Positions 53,471 through 62,385 of a stretch of 64,000 bases of DNA are shown in pieces; positions within the stretch are counted from its first letter, which is position 1, and every line of letters begins with the position of its first letter. Origin of the DNA: Nocardia arthritidis (GTDB lineage: Bacteria; Actinomycetota; Actinomycetes; Mycobacteriales; Mycobacteriaceae). Below the pieces are notes generated by a model. It was not told the origin of the DNA. It saw only the letters and a program-made list of their open reading frames with translations, and did not search any database. The stretch covers positions 9,858,001 to 9,922,000 of the forward strand of contig NZ_CP046172.1 in assembly GCF_011801145.1 (NCBI RefSeq), read 5' to 3'. The translations under genes were made by a program, and so were the position numbers.

Positions 53471-55411
53471 ATGCCAGAAGTGGAACGGCACAAGTACGAC
53501 GTCGTCGTGATCGGGGCCGGCGGCGCCGGTCTGCGCGCGGTGATCGAGGCCAGGGAACACGGACTTTCCGTCGCGGTGGTGTGCAAATCGCTGTTCGGTA
53601 AGGCACACACCGTGATGGCCGAGGGCGGCTGCGCCGCCTCGATGGGCAATGCCAACGAAAAGGACAGTTGGCAAACCCATTTCAAGGACACCATGCGCGG
53701 CGGCAAATTCCTCAACAACTGGCGCATGGCCGAACTGCATGCGCAGGAGGCGCCGGACCGGGTGTGGGAGCTGGAAACCTATGGGGCGCTGTTCGATCGG
53801 ACGGCCGACGGCCGGATCAGCCAGCGCAACTTCGGCGGCCACACCTATCCGCGGCTCGCACACGTCGGCGACCGCACCGGCCTGGAGATCATCCGCACCA
53901 TGCAGCAGAAGATCGTCTCGCTGCAGCAGGAGGATCACGCGGAGACCGGCGATTACGAGTCGCGCATCAAGGTTTTCGCCGAATGCACCATCACCGAACT
54001 GCTCAAGGACGGCGACCGGATCTCCGGCGCGTTCGGCTACTGGCGGGAATCGGGCCGGTTCGTGCTGTTCGAGTCGCCCGCAATCGTTTTGGCGACCGGC
54101 GGCATCGGCAAGTCGTACAAGGTGACCTCCAATTCCTGGGAGTACACCGGCGACGGTCACGCGCTCGCGCTGCGGGCCGGGGCGACGCTGATCAACATGG
54201 AGTTCCTGCAGTTCCATCCGACCGGCATGGTGTGGCCGCCCAGCGTGAAGGGCATCCTGGTCACCGAGGGTGTGCGCGGTGACGGCGGGGTGCTGAAGAA
54301 CTCCGAGGGCAAGCGGTTCATGTTCGACTACATCCCCGCGGTGTTCAAGGGTCAGTACGCGGAGACCGAGGCCGAGGCCGATCAGTGGCTGAAGGATAAC
54401 GATTCCGCGCGCCGCACCCCGGATCTGCTGCCCCGCGACGAGGTGGCGCGGGCGATCAACTCGGAGGTGAAGGCCGGGCGCGGCACCGAACACGGTGGCG
54501 TATTCCTGGATATCGCCTCCCGGCTGCCCGCCGAGGAGATCCGGCGGCGGCTGCCCTCGATGCACCATCAGTTCAAAGAGCTTGCCGACGTCGACATTAC
54601 GAAGGAGCCGATGGAGGTCGGCCCCACCTGCCACTACGTGATGGGCGGTATCGAGGTGAATCCGGATACCGGAGCCGCCACGGTGCCGGGGCTTTTCGCG
54701 GCGGGCGAATGTTCCGGCGGTATGCACGGGTCGAATCGCCTTGGTGGAAACTCGCTTTCGGATCTGCTCGTCTTCGGTAGACGTGCGGGGCTCGGCGCGG
54801 CGACCTATGTGGAGCAGCTGTCCGAGCGCCCGACGGTGTCCGATGCCGATATCGATGCGGCCGCGAAATCCGCTGTCGCACCGTTCGATCCGCCGAGTGT
54901 CGGATCCGGCGAGAATCCCTACACCCTGCACACCGATCTGCAGCAGGCGATGAACGATCTGGTCGGCATCATCCGCAAGGAGCACGAACTGCAGCAGGCC
55001 GTCGAGAAGCTCACCGAGCTGCGCAGCCGCTTCGCCACCGTGACGGTCGAGGGGCACCGGCAGTTCAACCCCGGCTGGCATCTCGCCCTCGATCTGCGAA
55101 ATATGTTGCTGGTCAGCGAATGTGTCGCGCAGGCGGCCCTGCTGCGGACGGAGAGCCGCGGCGGGCACACCCGCGACGATCATCCGTCCATGGATGCCGA
55201 CTGGCGCAACAAGCTGCTGGTGTGCTCGATCGATCCGGCGACCGCGAAGAATCCGGTACCCGATGTGCGGGTGGTCCCGCAGGACCAGGTGCCGATGCGC
55301 GAAGACCTGCTCGCCCTGTTCGACCTGGGCGAGCTCGAAAAGTATTACACCCCCGCCGAACTCGCCGGACATCCGGCCAGCTCCGGCGCGGCCACGGAAG
55401 GTGAGGCGTGA
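53471..55411 (+). CDS. sdhA: Succinate dehydrogenase/fumarate reductase flavoprotein subunit
   Basis: A 646-residue flavoprotein, the same length as mycobacterial Rv0248c (Sdh1). It shows the FAD motif VVVIGAGGAGLRAVIEA, the FAD-linking region KAHTVMAEGGCAASMG, the succinate-binding EFLQFHPTGMVWPP, RGDGGVLKN, and the catalytic Arg region VARAINSEVKAGRG and HYVMGGIEVNPDTG. It oxidises succinate to fumarate. Start ATG 53471 with AGGAG upstream. Overlaps sdhB by 4 bp. Confidence 0.97.
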   Translation: MPEVERHKYDVVVIGAGGAGLRAVIEAREHGLSVAVVCKSLFGKAHTVMAEGGCAASMGNANEKDSWQTHFKDTMRGGKFLNNWRMAELHAQEAPDRVWELETYGALFDRTADGRISQRNFGGHTYPRLAHVGDRTGLEIIRTMQQKIVSLQQEDHAETGDYESRIKVFAECTITELLKDGDRISGAFGYWRESGRFVLFESPAIVLATGGIGKSYKVTSNSWEYTGDGHALALRAGATLINMEFLQFHPTGMVWPPSVKGILVTEGVRGDGGVLKNSEGKRFMFDYIPAVFKGQYAETEAEADQWLKDNDSARRTPDLLPRDEVARAINSEVKAGRGTEHGGVFLDIASRLPAEEIRRRLPSMHHQFKELADVDITKEPMEVGPTCHYVMGGIEVNPDTGAATVPGLFAAGECSGGMHGSNRLGGNSLSDLLVFGRRAGLGAATYVEQLSERPTVSDADIDAAAKSAVAPFDPPSVGSGENPYTLHTDLQQAMNDLVGIIRKEHELQQAVEKLTELRSRFATVTVEGHRQFNPGWHLALDLRNMLLVSECVAQAALLRTESRGGHTRDDHPSMDADWRNKLLVCSIDPATAKNPVPDVRVVPQDQVPMREDLLALFDLGELEKYYTPAELAGHPASSGAATEGEA

Positions 55412-56160
55412 CAATGGGTTACGACGCCAAATTCCGCGTATGGCGCGGCGACCTGGACGGCGGCGCGCTGCAGGATTACACGGTGCAGGTGAACGAGGGC
55501 GAGGTGGTCCTCGACGTCATCCATCGCCTACAGGCGACCCAGACCCCCGATCTGGCGGTGCGCTGGAATTGCAAAGCGGGCAAATGCGGTTCGTGTTCGG
55601 CCGAGGTGAACGGGCGACCGCGGCTGCTCTGCATGACCCGCATGTCCACCTTCACCCAGGACGAGCTGATCACGGTGACGCCGATGCGCACCTTCCCGGT
55701 GATCAAGGACCTGGTGACCGACGTATCCTTCAACTACGAAAAGGCAAGGGAGATACCGTCGTTCACGCCGTCGCCGGATCTCAAACCCGGTGACTACCGG
55801 ATGCGGCAGGTCGATGTGGAGCGCTCGCAGGAGTTCCGCAAGTGCATCGAATGCTTCCTGTGCCAGAACACCTGTCACGTGGTGCGCGACCATGAGGACA
55901 ATAAGCACGCGTTCGCGGGGCCGAGGTACCTCATGCGGATCGCCGAGTTGGAGATGCATCCGCTCGATGTGGCCGACCGGCGCCAGCAGGCCCAGGAGCA
56001 GCACGGGCTCGGCTACTGCAATATCACCAAGTGCTGCACCGAGGTGTGCCCGGAACACATCAAGATCACCGACAATGCCCTGATCCCGCTGAAGGAGCGG
56101 GTGGTGGACCGCCAGTACGACCCGGTGGTCTGGTTGGGTAACAAGCTGTTCCGCCGCTGA
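55408..56160 (+). CDS. sdhB: Succinate dehydrogenase/fumarate reductase iron-sulfur subunit
   Basis: A 250-residue Fe-S protein. The [2Fe-2S] ligands are in WNCKAGKCGSCSAEVNG with a later RLLCMTR. The [4Fe-4S]/[3Fe-4S] ligands are in RKCIECFLCQNTCHVV and YCNITKCCTEVCPEHI. It transfers electrons from the flavoprotein to the membrane anchor. Start GTG 55408, overlapping sdhA (ATG 55414 is an alternative). A terminator follows, ending the operon. Confidence 0.97.
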   Translation: MTMGYDAKFRVWRGDLDGGALQDYTVQVNEGEVVLDVIHRLQATQTPDLAVRWNCKAGKCGSCSAEVNGRPRLLCMTRMSTFTQDELITVTPMRTFPVIKDLVTDVSFNYEKAREIPSFTPSPDLKPGDYRMRQVDVERSQEFRKCIECFLCQNTCHVVRDHEDNKHAFAGPRYLMRIAELEMHPLDVADRRQQAQEQHGLGYCNITKCCTEVCPEHIKITDNALIPLKERVVDRQYDPVVWLGNKLFRR

Positions 56161-56171
56161 ATCGCTGGACG

Positions 56172-56200
56172 CAACCGGCCGAGGCGAACTCGGCCGGTTG
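56172..56200. terminator. Intrinsic terminator of the sdh operon
   Basis: CAACCGGCCGAG-GCGAA-CTCGGCCGGTTG is a perfect 12-bp stem followed by TTT, 11 bp after the sdhB stop. Confidence 0.88.
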
Positions 56201-56217
56201 TTTCGGCGCACCCGGGT

Positions 56218-56436
56218 TCACATAAGCGCCACGACGCCGACCGCGACCGCCCACACCAGGAGGCCGACGAACAGCGCCGACAGATACGAACCGGTGAGGA
56301 TGAAGATCCCGACCGCCGACACCGCGAAAAGCAGCGTGACGATCAACCATTCAACCCAATCGCCCGGCCGCAATTTCCGATACCGGGCGTTGGAATTCTT
56401 CAGCCCACGGTCCACAAAAGGTGGTCTACCCGGCAA
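56218..56436 (-). CDS. Small two-helix membrane protein
   Basis: A 72-residue protein with two membrane helices, EWLIVTLLFAVSAVGIFIL and YLSALFVGLLVWAVAVGVV, after a basic N-terminus (GLKNSNARYRKLRPGDW). Convergent with the sdh operon. Unknown family. Confidence 0.65.
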   Translation of the reverse strand: MPGRPPFVDRGLKNSNARYRKLRPGDWVEWLIVTLLFAVSAVGIFILTGSYLSALFVGLLVWAVAVGVVALM

Positions 56437-56559
56437 TCAGGACAGTCAAACGCGATTCCGTTGCCGAATGTGTTCCATTTTGTAACAACCCGCGCAAGAT
56501 CGCGCAGCCGATCCGGCACGTGGCCCGGGCCCGACGCACCGCCGGACCCGGCCGCAGTC

Positions 56560-56787
56560 CTACTTGCCGGGACGGTCGAACTCACCGTCCTGTACGCCCG
56601 CGATGAACGCGGCCCACTCGCCCGGCGTGAAGATCAGCGCTGGTCCGTCCGGATTCTTCCCGTCCCGTAGGCCGACGTGACCGTCCGCGAGCATGGCCAC
56701 CTCGACGCTGTCCTTACCGGCCCCATCGCCCGCCCGCTGCCACACGGCATTGGTCAGGTCGACAGCGGCGCCCTTGTTGACACTCAT
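56560..56787 (-). CDS. DUF397 protein
   Basis: A 75-residue DUF397 protein: SVEVAMLADGHVGLRDGKNP and ALIFTPGEWAAFIAGVQDGEF. DUF397 proteins pair with DUF5753/XRE regulators in actinobacteria and act in antitoxin-like or developmental switches. Start ATG 56787. It follows the second DUF397 gene by 13 bp. Confidence 0.9.
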   Translation of the reverse strand: MSVNKGAAVDLTNAVWQRAGDGAGKDSVEVAMLADGHVGLRDGKNPDGPALIFTPGEWAAFIAGVQDGEFDRPGK

Positions 56788-56800
56788 ACCGTGGTGCTCC

Positions 56801-56998
56801 TCAGATCGCGCCACCGGCGACGGCAGCGGTGAACGTATCCCACTCTCCTCTGTCGAACACTAGCGCCGGCCCGGCGGGGTTCTTGCTATCGCGCACTCCG
56901 ACGCGATCGCCGGAGAGGAACGCGACCTCCACACAGTCCTTGGAGGCTCCGCTGCGTGTGCTCTTGAACCAATTTGCCTGGGCCAGTTCACTGTTCAT
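56801..56998 (-). CDS. DUF397 protein
   Basis: A 65-residue DUF397 protein: NWFKSTRSGASKDCVEVAFL, then RVGVRDSKNPAGPALVF and DTFTAAVAGG. It starts at ATG 56998, overlapping the stop of the XRE regulator by 4 bp (ATGA), so it is translationally coupled to it. Confidence 0.9.
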   Translation of the reverse strand: MNSELAQANWFKSTRSGASKDCVEVAFLSGDRVGVRDSKNPAGPALVFDRGEWDTFTAAVAGGAI

Positions 56999-57924
56999 GC
57001 AACATACTCCTTCGCCAGCTGCCGGAGCAGATGTCTGCTCTCCTGAATATCCAACGCACAGCGCCGCAGGCACTCGTGCGCCAGATGGTAACGCCGGACA
57101 TCGGCCAGCCTCTCCAGGTAGAGATCCCCGGTGAAGCCCTCGACATAGACCACCGGTGGCTCTACAGGCTGCCCTTTGCTGTCTGTCCCGAAACACAGGA
57201 CGGTGAACGGTCCGGTCGAATCCCCGAGGGGTATACCGGCCGCGAACGGCAGGATACGCAAAGTGATGTTGGGCCTGGTGCTCAAATCGGCGAGATGGCG
57301 TAGCTGCGCCGCCATCACCTTCACGCCACCCACTACCCGCCGCAATACCGATTCATCAAGCACCACATCGACATTCGCGGGCGAGGCCTTGCGGGTGATC
57401 AGTGACTGCCGCTGCATCCGCAGCTGCACCCTGCGCTCCACCTCGGGCTCGGACTCCTCCGGCTTGCCGAGCCGGATCAGCGCCCGCGCGTAATCGGCGG
57501 TCTGCAACTGGCCGAGCACGAGTTCGGACTGGTAGGCGGTGAGCTGCTTGGCCGAGGCCTCCAAACCCACGTAGACGTCGAAGTTTTCCGGAATCAGGTC
57601 ACCGTAGGCGTGCCACCAGCTCTTCACCGCCGCCTGCAGCGCAAGGCCTTTCAGCCCATCGGTGACCGGCTCGGGTATGCCGTAGATGCGGCACAACTCC
57701 TGCACGTCGATGGTGCGGATGCGGTCCGCCTGACCCTTCTCCAGCCGCTGCAAAGTGCTCGCGCCCCACTCCATCAGGCGCGACGCCTCGGCGATGGTGA
57801 GTCCGGCCTGGGTGCGCCAGTCGCGTAGATACCTGCCGAGCTGTCTGCGCGGCAGCGTCGATGACGCGCTATCGTCGCCCTCGTCGTCCGAATTCTTCGC
57901 CGCTTTCGCCGATCTCGGTGACAC
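56995..57924 (-). CDS. XRE-family regulator with DUF5753 (Scr1-like)
   Basis: A 309-residue protein from GTG 57924 (VSPRSAKAAKNSDDEGDD). The N-terminal HTH (residues ~23-75: LGRYLRDWRTQAGLTIAEAS, WGASTLQRLEKG) precedes a ~180-residue DUF5753 domain (YVGLEASAKQLTAYQSELVLG in parts, RRVQLRMQRQSLITRKASPA in part). These proteins control, and are often bound by, adjacent DUF397 proteins. The operon order regulator-DUF397-DUF397 is classical. Divergent from the two small genes at 58307. Confidence 0.92.
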   Translation of the reverse strand: MSPRSAKAAKNSDDEGDDSASSTLPRRQLGRYLRDWRTQAGLTIAEASRLMEWGASTLQRLEKGQADRIRTIDVQELCRIYGIPEPVTDGLKGLALQAAVKSWWHAYGDLIPENFDVYVGLEASAKQLTAYQSELVLGQLQTADYARALIRLGKPEESEPEVERRVQLRMQRQSLITRKASPANVDVVLDESVLRRVVGGVKVMAAQLRHLADLSTRPNITLRILPFAAGIPLGDSTGPFTVLCFGTDSKGQPVEPPVVYVEGFTGDLYLERLADVRRYHLAHECLRRCALDIQESRHLLRQLAKEYVA

Positions 57925-58306
57925 AGCCCGCTCCGTTCTGTGTTGTTCGCGTCCGCCGCGCGGGATCGCCGCGCCGAGGACGCCGATGGGTCGGATCCGA
58001 CCCGAGCGCGCACGGGGCCACCACAAGCTCGGTTCCCCGTGACTTCGCTTGGGCTCAGGGCAATTCAGTGACAGTGCACGTCGAGAGCAACGGCCGCTCC
58101 CTCGTCCACTATGGAGAATGTTCCTCCCCCCGATGGATTTCGTGCTGGGAATTCGCGCCAAAAGTTTGGATATCCACCAAGGGCGCCTTTCGGTCCGCGA
58201 CGCGATGGTGTGCTGTGCGTGTGCCCGGCGCCGAGCGGACGGAACGGCTGCCGCACGGCGAAATGTCCGGGCCCGCTTCAGGTATCGCACGCAGGAACGA
58301 GGAGTC
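57925..58306. promoter_or_regulatory. Divergent spacer upstream of the XRE/DUF397 operon
   Basis: About 380 bp without a convincing gene. It should hold the promoters of the XRE operon and of the small genes at 58307. No strong palindrome was noticed. Confidence 0.35.
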
Positions 58307-58576
58307 ATGGCTGTACACGTCATAGGGTCGTCGTTGATGACCAGCGATCTTTCCCCCCATCAAGCCCGCAGTGTCGGGCAGGAAAGCTGGGTGGTTTCCT
58401 ATCTCCCCGGGCGCACGCTAACCGGCGCACAGGCCGTCGCCGCCATGCAGGTAGCCGATGTGGTGCCGCCGCTGGTCGCGGCGGTCGGCGCCTTCGCCGA
58501 CGACGTCGGGCTCACCACGCTGGAGGCCGTTGGCATGGTGGTCTGGCAGGCGCCGTGGGCGGGCCGATGCAATTGA
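58307..58576 (+). CDS. Small hypothetical protein, partner of the XRE locus
   Basis: An 89-residue protein from ATG 58307 (MAVHVIGSSLMTSDLSPHQA) with ACGAGGAG upstream; the helical ALTGAQAV-type core lies in the middle. It overlaps the next small gene by 10 bp, so the two are likely coupled. I do not recognise the family. Confidence 0.6.
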   Translation: MAVHVIGSSLMTSDLSPHQARSVGQESWVVSYLPGRTLTGAQAVAAMQVADVVPPLVAAVGAFADDVGLTTLEAVGMVVWQAPWAGRCN

Positions 58577-58782
58577 TCAGTGTGCGTGAGCCGGTGGTGG
58601 CGCTGCTGGCGTGTGGCCGGGATCCGGGGGAGATGACGACCCAACAGGCCCATGCCGCAATGCAATTGCACATCGACTGCACCGTCGATCGATGCCGGGT
58701 GCGGCGCCGGGCGCGCACCACCCTGGTCGAGGCGGGCAAATGCGTGCTCGACGAGCGCGCGCTACCGTATCCGCCGCGATGA
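58567..58782 (+). CDS. Small hypothetical protein
   Basis: A 71-residue protein from ATG 58567 (MQLISVREPVVALLACGRDP). It has three Cys and an Arg-rich DRCRVRRRARTTLVEAGKC segment. It overlaps the preceding gene by 10 bp and converges on the AlkA-like gene. Unknown family. Confidence 0.55.
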   Translation: MQLISVREPVVALLACGRDPGEMTTQQAHAAMQLHIDCTVDRCRVRRRARTTLVEAGKCVLDERALPYPPR

Positions 58783-58787
58783 CCTCC

Positions 58788-59693
58788 TCAGTGCCAGGTG
58801 TGGTCGGTGAGCGGGGTGCGTGGGCCGAATTTCGGTTTGTGCGCGTGGCCACTGACCTCGAGCAGCCGCACGGCCCGATAGCGGTGTGGCCGTAGCGGTT
58901 CCAGATACTCGACCATCTCGTCATCGTCGATGGGGTGGCCGAGCAGGGTCCAGCCGATGATGTCGGCCAGGTGGTAGTCACCCACCGAGAGCGCGTCGGC
59001 GTCGCCGTAGGCGCGCTGGGCGATCTCGGCGGCGGTCCACACCCCGATGCCCGGCACGCCGCACAGGCGCCGGGCCGCCTCGGCCGGAGCCAGATCCGCG
59101 GTTTTCTCCAGCGAGCTCGCGATCCGCGCCGCCCGGACAATGGTCTGGGCCCGCTGCGGTCCGACATTCGCGCGGTGATACGTCCAGGACGGAATGCGGC
59201 GCCAGGTCTCGGCGTCCGGCGGCAGCAGCAGGCCGTCGGGCGCCGGGCCCGGTGCCGGAGTGCCGAACTGGCGCACCAGTTTTCGCCACGAGGCCCGGGC
59301 GGATACGGTGTGCACCTTCTGTTCCAGCACGGCCGGGACCAGCGCCTCGAACACCAGACCGGTGCGCAGCATGCGCAGGCCGGGAAAGCGGCGGTTGGCG
59401 TCGACGAGCTTGGGATGCACCGGGGCGAAACCGGATACGTCCTCGTCGAGACACAGCATGTGATCCAACCGGTCCAGGAATTCGGCGGCGCCCGCACCCC
59501 AGGCCGCGGCGTCGATCGTTCGCCGATCCTGCTGCCGCAGGCGATAGGTGACCGGGCCGGTCGGCATTCGCGAGGCGTGCCAGTGCGCGCCGTCGCCGGT
59601 CACCCGATGGCATGGATCGCCGGTGCCACGGCCGAGCGGGGCCACGGTCGCGGCGAGATCGATCGGGCGGTCCGCGGTGATGCGGCGACGCAT
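58788..59693 (-). CDS. AlkA-like DNA-3-methyladenine glycosylase (HhH-GPD)
   Basis: A 301-residue protein of the HhH-GPD superfamily. The helix-hairpin-helix reads LCGVPGIGVWTAAEIAQRA, and the catalytic Asp is in SVGDYHLADIIGW. The N-terminal part (LVFEALVPAVLEQKV) matches AlkA-type enzymes, which remove alkylated bases. The start MRRRITADRP at 59693 fits the family; a longer start near 59732 or 59810 cannot be ruled out. Confidence 0.87.
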   Translation of the reverse strand: MRRRITADRPIDLAATVAPLGRGTGDPCHRVTGDGAHWHASRMPTGPVTYRLRQQDRRTIDAAAWGAGAAEFLDRLDHMLCLDEDVSGFAPVHPKLVDANRRFPGLRMLRTGLVFEALVPAVLEQKVHTVSARASWRKLVRQFGTPAPGPAPDGLLLPPDAETWRRIPSWTYHRANVGPQRAQTIVRAARIASSLEKTADLAPAEAARRLCGVPGIGVWTAAEIAQRAYGDADALSVGDYHLADIIGWTLLGHPIDDDEMVEYLEPLRPHRYRAVRLLEVSGHAHKPKFGPRTPLTDHTWH

Positions 59694-59837
59694 CGGCTCG
59701 GATATCCGGTGACCGACGGGGTGGGTAAGCACCGTGACATTCTGCCGGGCCGCGCGTGAAACGCCGCACAGATTGACCGCTATGTCAGCACGTTTTAGTA
59801 TTCGTGCCAAATGTGCAGCACGAAATTGGAGATTATC

Positions 59838-60593
59838 GTGGCTGGAAGCGCGAAAGAGCAGGTCTGCCCGGTATGCGGTCGCCCGCTACCCGCACCGGCA
59901 GATCGCGGACGCAAGCGGCAATATTGCAGCGCAACCTGCCGTAGCGCGGCGCGGCGGCAGCGCGACCGCACGGAATCGAACCCGGCACACCAGACCAATC
60001 CCGTAAATGATGGCTTGACAGTCGATGCTCGTAAAGCTCATATTTACGACGTGGTCACGAATCCGACTTCGCCGCTGACTCGGGTGGCGAGTGCGCGGGA
60101 CACCGCCCGCAGCGCCGACGAGGCACTGCGCGCCGCGGTGGACCGGGCACGGGATGCGGGCCACACCTGGCAGGAGATCGGCGAGGTGCTCGGCACCACC
60201 AGGCAGGCCGCATTCCAGCGGTTCGGCAGGCATATCGATCCGGCGACCGGGGCGGTCATGCCGAGGGAATCCACCCGAACCGACCTCGTCGAACACGCGG
60301 TGGCGCTGCTCGGCGCGTGGCGCGAGGGCCGGTGGGCGGAGGTCCGCAGGGATTTCGACGACACCGCGCTGCGCGAGATCACCGAGGACCGGCTCGCGGA
60401 CGCCTGGGCGACGGTCGTCGGACTGGTCGGCCGGTACGAGGGAATGGGCGCGCCGTTCACCAGACGCACGGGCGCGCACATCATGGCTTACGTACCAATG
60501 CAATTCGAGGGCGGGGAGATGACAGGGCGAGTGTTCTACGACGAGAACGCCAAGGTCACCGGGCTGTTCATCAGACCTCCCGAGGCCGTATAG
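59838..60593 (+). CDS. Zinc-finger / HTH / DUF3887 fusion protein
   Basis: A 251-residue protein from GTG 59838 after GGAGA. Residues ~9-40 form a Cys4 zinc finger (CPVCGRPLPAPADRGRKRQYC and CRSA in parts). Residues ~85-130 form an HTH (HTWQEIGEVLGTTRQAAFQR). The C-terminal ~100 residues match DUF3887 (VALLGAWREGRWAEVRRDF), an NTF2/cystatin-like fold. It therefore looks like a DNA-binding protein with a ligand-binding tail. It precedes the serine hydrolase by 46 bp on the same strand. Confidence 0.82.
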   Translation: MAGSAKEQVCPVCGRPLPAPADRGRKRQYCSATCRSAARRQRDRTESNPAHQTNPVNDGLTVDARKAHIYDVVTNPTSPLTRVASARDTARSADEALRAAVDRARDAGHTWQEIGEVLGTTRQAAFQRFGRHIDPATGAVMPRESTRTDLVEHAVALLGAWREGRWAEVRRDFDDTALREITEDRLADAWATVVGLVGRYEGMGAPFTRRTGAHIMAYVPMQFEGGEMTGRVFYDENAKVTGLFIRPPEAV

Positions 60594-60639
60594 CCGCCGC
60601 CAGGACAGCAGTCGATTCACGTCTCACGCGGAGGACACA

Positions 60640-61965
60640 ATGGGAAATACACGTCGGGCCAAGCGGATTCGGCGGATCGGCGCGGCCTGCGCGCTCGCCG
60701 CCTGCCTGCTGCTGACGCCGGCGACGAGCGCGACCGCCGCACCGCCGTCCGCACAAGACCAGCTGAGCTGGTTCGTGGGCGCGTCGGCGCGTGCCCCGAT
60801 TCCGGAATCCGAAGTCACCGAACATCTGTCCGCCGCGGCGCTGTCCGCGGTCGGCGGGGCCGACGGTTTCAACAAGGCGCTCGTCCACGTCGGCAAACTC
60901 ACCGAACAGCCAGGGGCACAGGCGAGTCCGACCGCGGTATCGGCCCTGCTCGATTCCGCCGACGGCACCCGGCTGACGGTGCTCTCCGTCGACTCGGCGG
61001 GTTTGATCACGATGCTGCAGCTGGCGCCGATCGCCAAGAGGTGGGCCGAGATCGATGACGAACTCCGCGCCTCGGCGCCGGAGGCATCGTTCGCCGCGGC
61101 CGAGATCGACTCGAACGGTTGCCGCCTGATCCACGGCGTCAACCCGGACACTGCCCGGCCACTCGGTTCGGCCTTCAAGCTGTACGTGCTCGGCGCGCTC
61201 GAGCAGGCGGTCGCCGACCACCGGCTGAATTGGTCCGATCAGCTGGCGCTGAACGAGGACTGGAAGAGCTTGCCGTCCGGCGTATTACAGGATCGCCCCG
61301 CGGGCACGCGGCTGAGCCTGCAGGAGTACGCCAATTACATGATCTCGATCAGTGACAACACCGCCACCGATCACCTGATCCACACCATCGGCCGGGATGC
61401 GGTCGCCGCGCAGCTGTCCCGCTTCGGCAATGCCGATCCGCAGCGCAGCCTGCCGTTCCTGACCACCAGGGAGATCTTCGCGCTCAAGGGCAATTCCTAC
61501 CCGACCGCCGCGAACGCGTATCTGGCGCTGCCGCAACCGCTGCGCGCCGCCGCACTGCCCGCGCTCGATGCCGTGCCCAGGGACCGGATAGCCATCTGGC
61601 AGCGGCCGGAGAATATCGACACACTGGAGTGGTTCGCCTCGCCGAACGATATCTGCCGGGCGTATACCGGTCTGTGGCAAGCGAATTCGCAGCCAGATGG
61701 TGGCGGGATCGGGACCGCGCTCTCGATCAACAACAGTGGTATCGCGCTGCCGACATCGCAGTACCCGACGGTGTGGTACAAGGGCGGTTCCGAGCCCGGC
61801 GTGCTGACCCTCAACTATCTCGCGCGGACCGCCGGCGGGAAGGTACTGGTCGCCAGCGTGATGCTGTCCGACCAGCAGGCGGAGCTGCCCGCGACCACGA
61901 CGCTGAACGCGGTCGGTATCGCGCACGCCGCGATCCGGCTCGCCGACCAGGAGGCCGCGCGCTGA
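60640..61965 (+). CDS. Secreted serine hydrolase (beta-lactamase fold, LpqF/ORF12-like)
   Basis: A 441-residue protein with a signal peptide (AACALAACLLLTPATSATA). The C-terminal class A beta-lactamase-like domain has S177-x-x-K180 (LGSAFK), S238-D-N240 and K381-G-G. The N-terminal ~110 residues are an NTF2/steroid-isomerase-like domain, an arrangement known from Mycobacterium LpqF and clavulanate ORF12. It may hydrolyse a beta-lactam or an ester. A strong terminator follows. Confidence 0.87.
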   Translation: MGNTRRAKRIRRIGAACALAACLLLTPATSATAAPPSAQDQLSWFVGASARAPIPESEVTEHLSAAALSAVGGADGFNKALVHVGKLTEQPGAQASPTAVSALLDSADGTRLTVLSVDSAGLITMLQLAPIAKRWAEIDDELRASAPEASFAAAEIDSNGCRLIHGVNPDTARPLGSAFKLYVLGALEQAVADHRLNWSDQLALNEDWKSLPSGVLQDRPAGTRLSLQEYANYMISISDNTATDHLIHTIGRDAVAAQLSRFGNADPQRSLPFLTTREIFALKGNSYPTAANAYLALPQPLRAAALPALDAVPRDRIAIWQRPENIDTLEWFASPNDICRAYTGLWQANSQPDGGGIGTALSINNSGIALPTSQYPTVWYKGGSEPGVLTLNYLARTAGGKVLVASVMLSDQQAELPATTTLNAVGIAHAAIRLADQEAAR

Positions 61966-61971
61966 CCGTTT

Positions 61972-62012
61972 GATTCGGCCGGTGCGAAATCCGTTGTCGC
62001 ACCGGCCGAATC
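61972..62012. terminator. Intrinsic terminator, 16-bp stem
   Basis: GATTCGGCCGGTGCGA-N9-TCGCACCGGCCGAATC is a perfect 16-bp stem just after the serine hydrolase gene. Confidence 0.88.
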
Positions 62013-62137
62013 GCCGCTCTGCTATATCAATTCGATATAAGCGCTAGGCGCACGGTATTTTGTAACGCGACTAGTGAATGTGGCGATAGTGATTCCGATC
62101 GGCAAACAGCTGGCAGGCGCCACGACGGAGGTATCGA

Positions 62138-62242
62138 ATGATCACCAATTTGCTCAACTGGTTGCTCAATGCTTGGGGTAACGTTTCCGCAGGTAGTTCG
62201 GGTTACCAGATTCCGCCGGGCACCCTGCCGTTCGGCAGCTGA
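62138..62242 (+). CDS. 34-residue peptide gene
   Basis: ATG 62138 with GGAGG at 62127-62131 encodes a 34-residue peptide beginning MITNLLNWLLNAWGNVSAGS, an amphipathic helix, and ending PPGTLPFGS. It has its own leader space and is followed by a strong terminator, so it looks like a stand-alone expressed small gene. I do not recognise it; membrane association by the N-terminal helix is plausible. Confidence 0.6.
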   Translation: MITNLLNWLLNAWGNVSAGSSGYQIPPGTLPFGS

Positions 62243-62250
62243 CACCCTTT

Positions 62251-62290
62251 ACCGCGCACCCGTCGCCACCACTGCGGCCGGGTGCGCGGT
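62251..62290. terminator. Intrinsic terminator of the peptide gene
   Basis: ACCGCGCACCCG-N16-CGGGTGCGCGGT, a perfect 12-bp stem followed by TTGTTGTT, 8 bp after the peptide gene. Confidence 0.85.
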
Positions 62291-62385
62291 TTGTTGTTCG
62301 CGGTCGGCGGCCGAGTTGCCGATCGAGTGGACCGATTATCGCGGTACGAGGCCGGTTTGCCGAGGTCGCGAATCATCGTGCCGCG

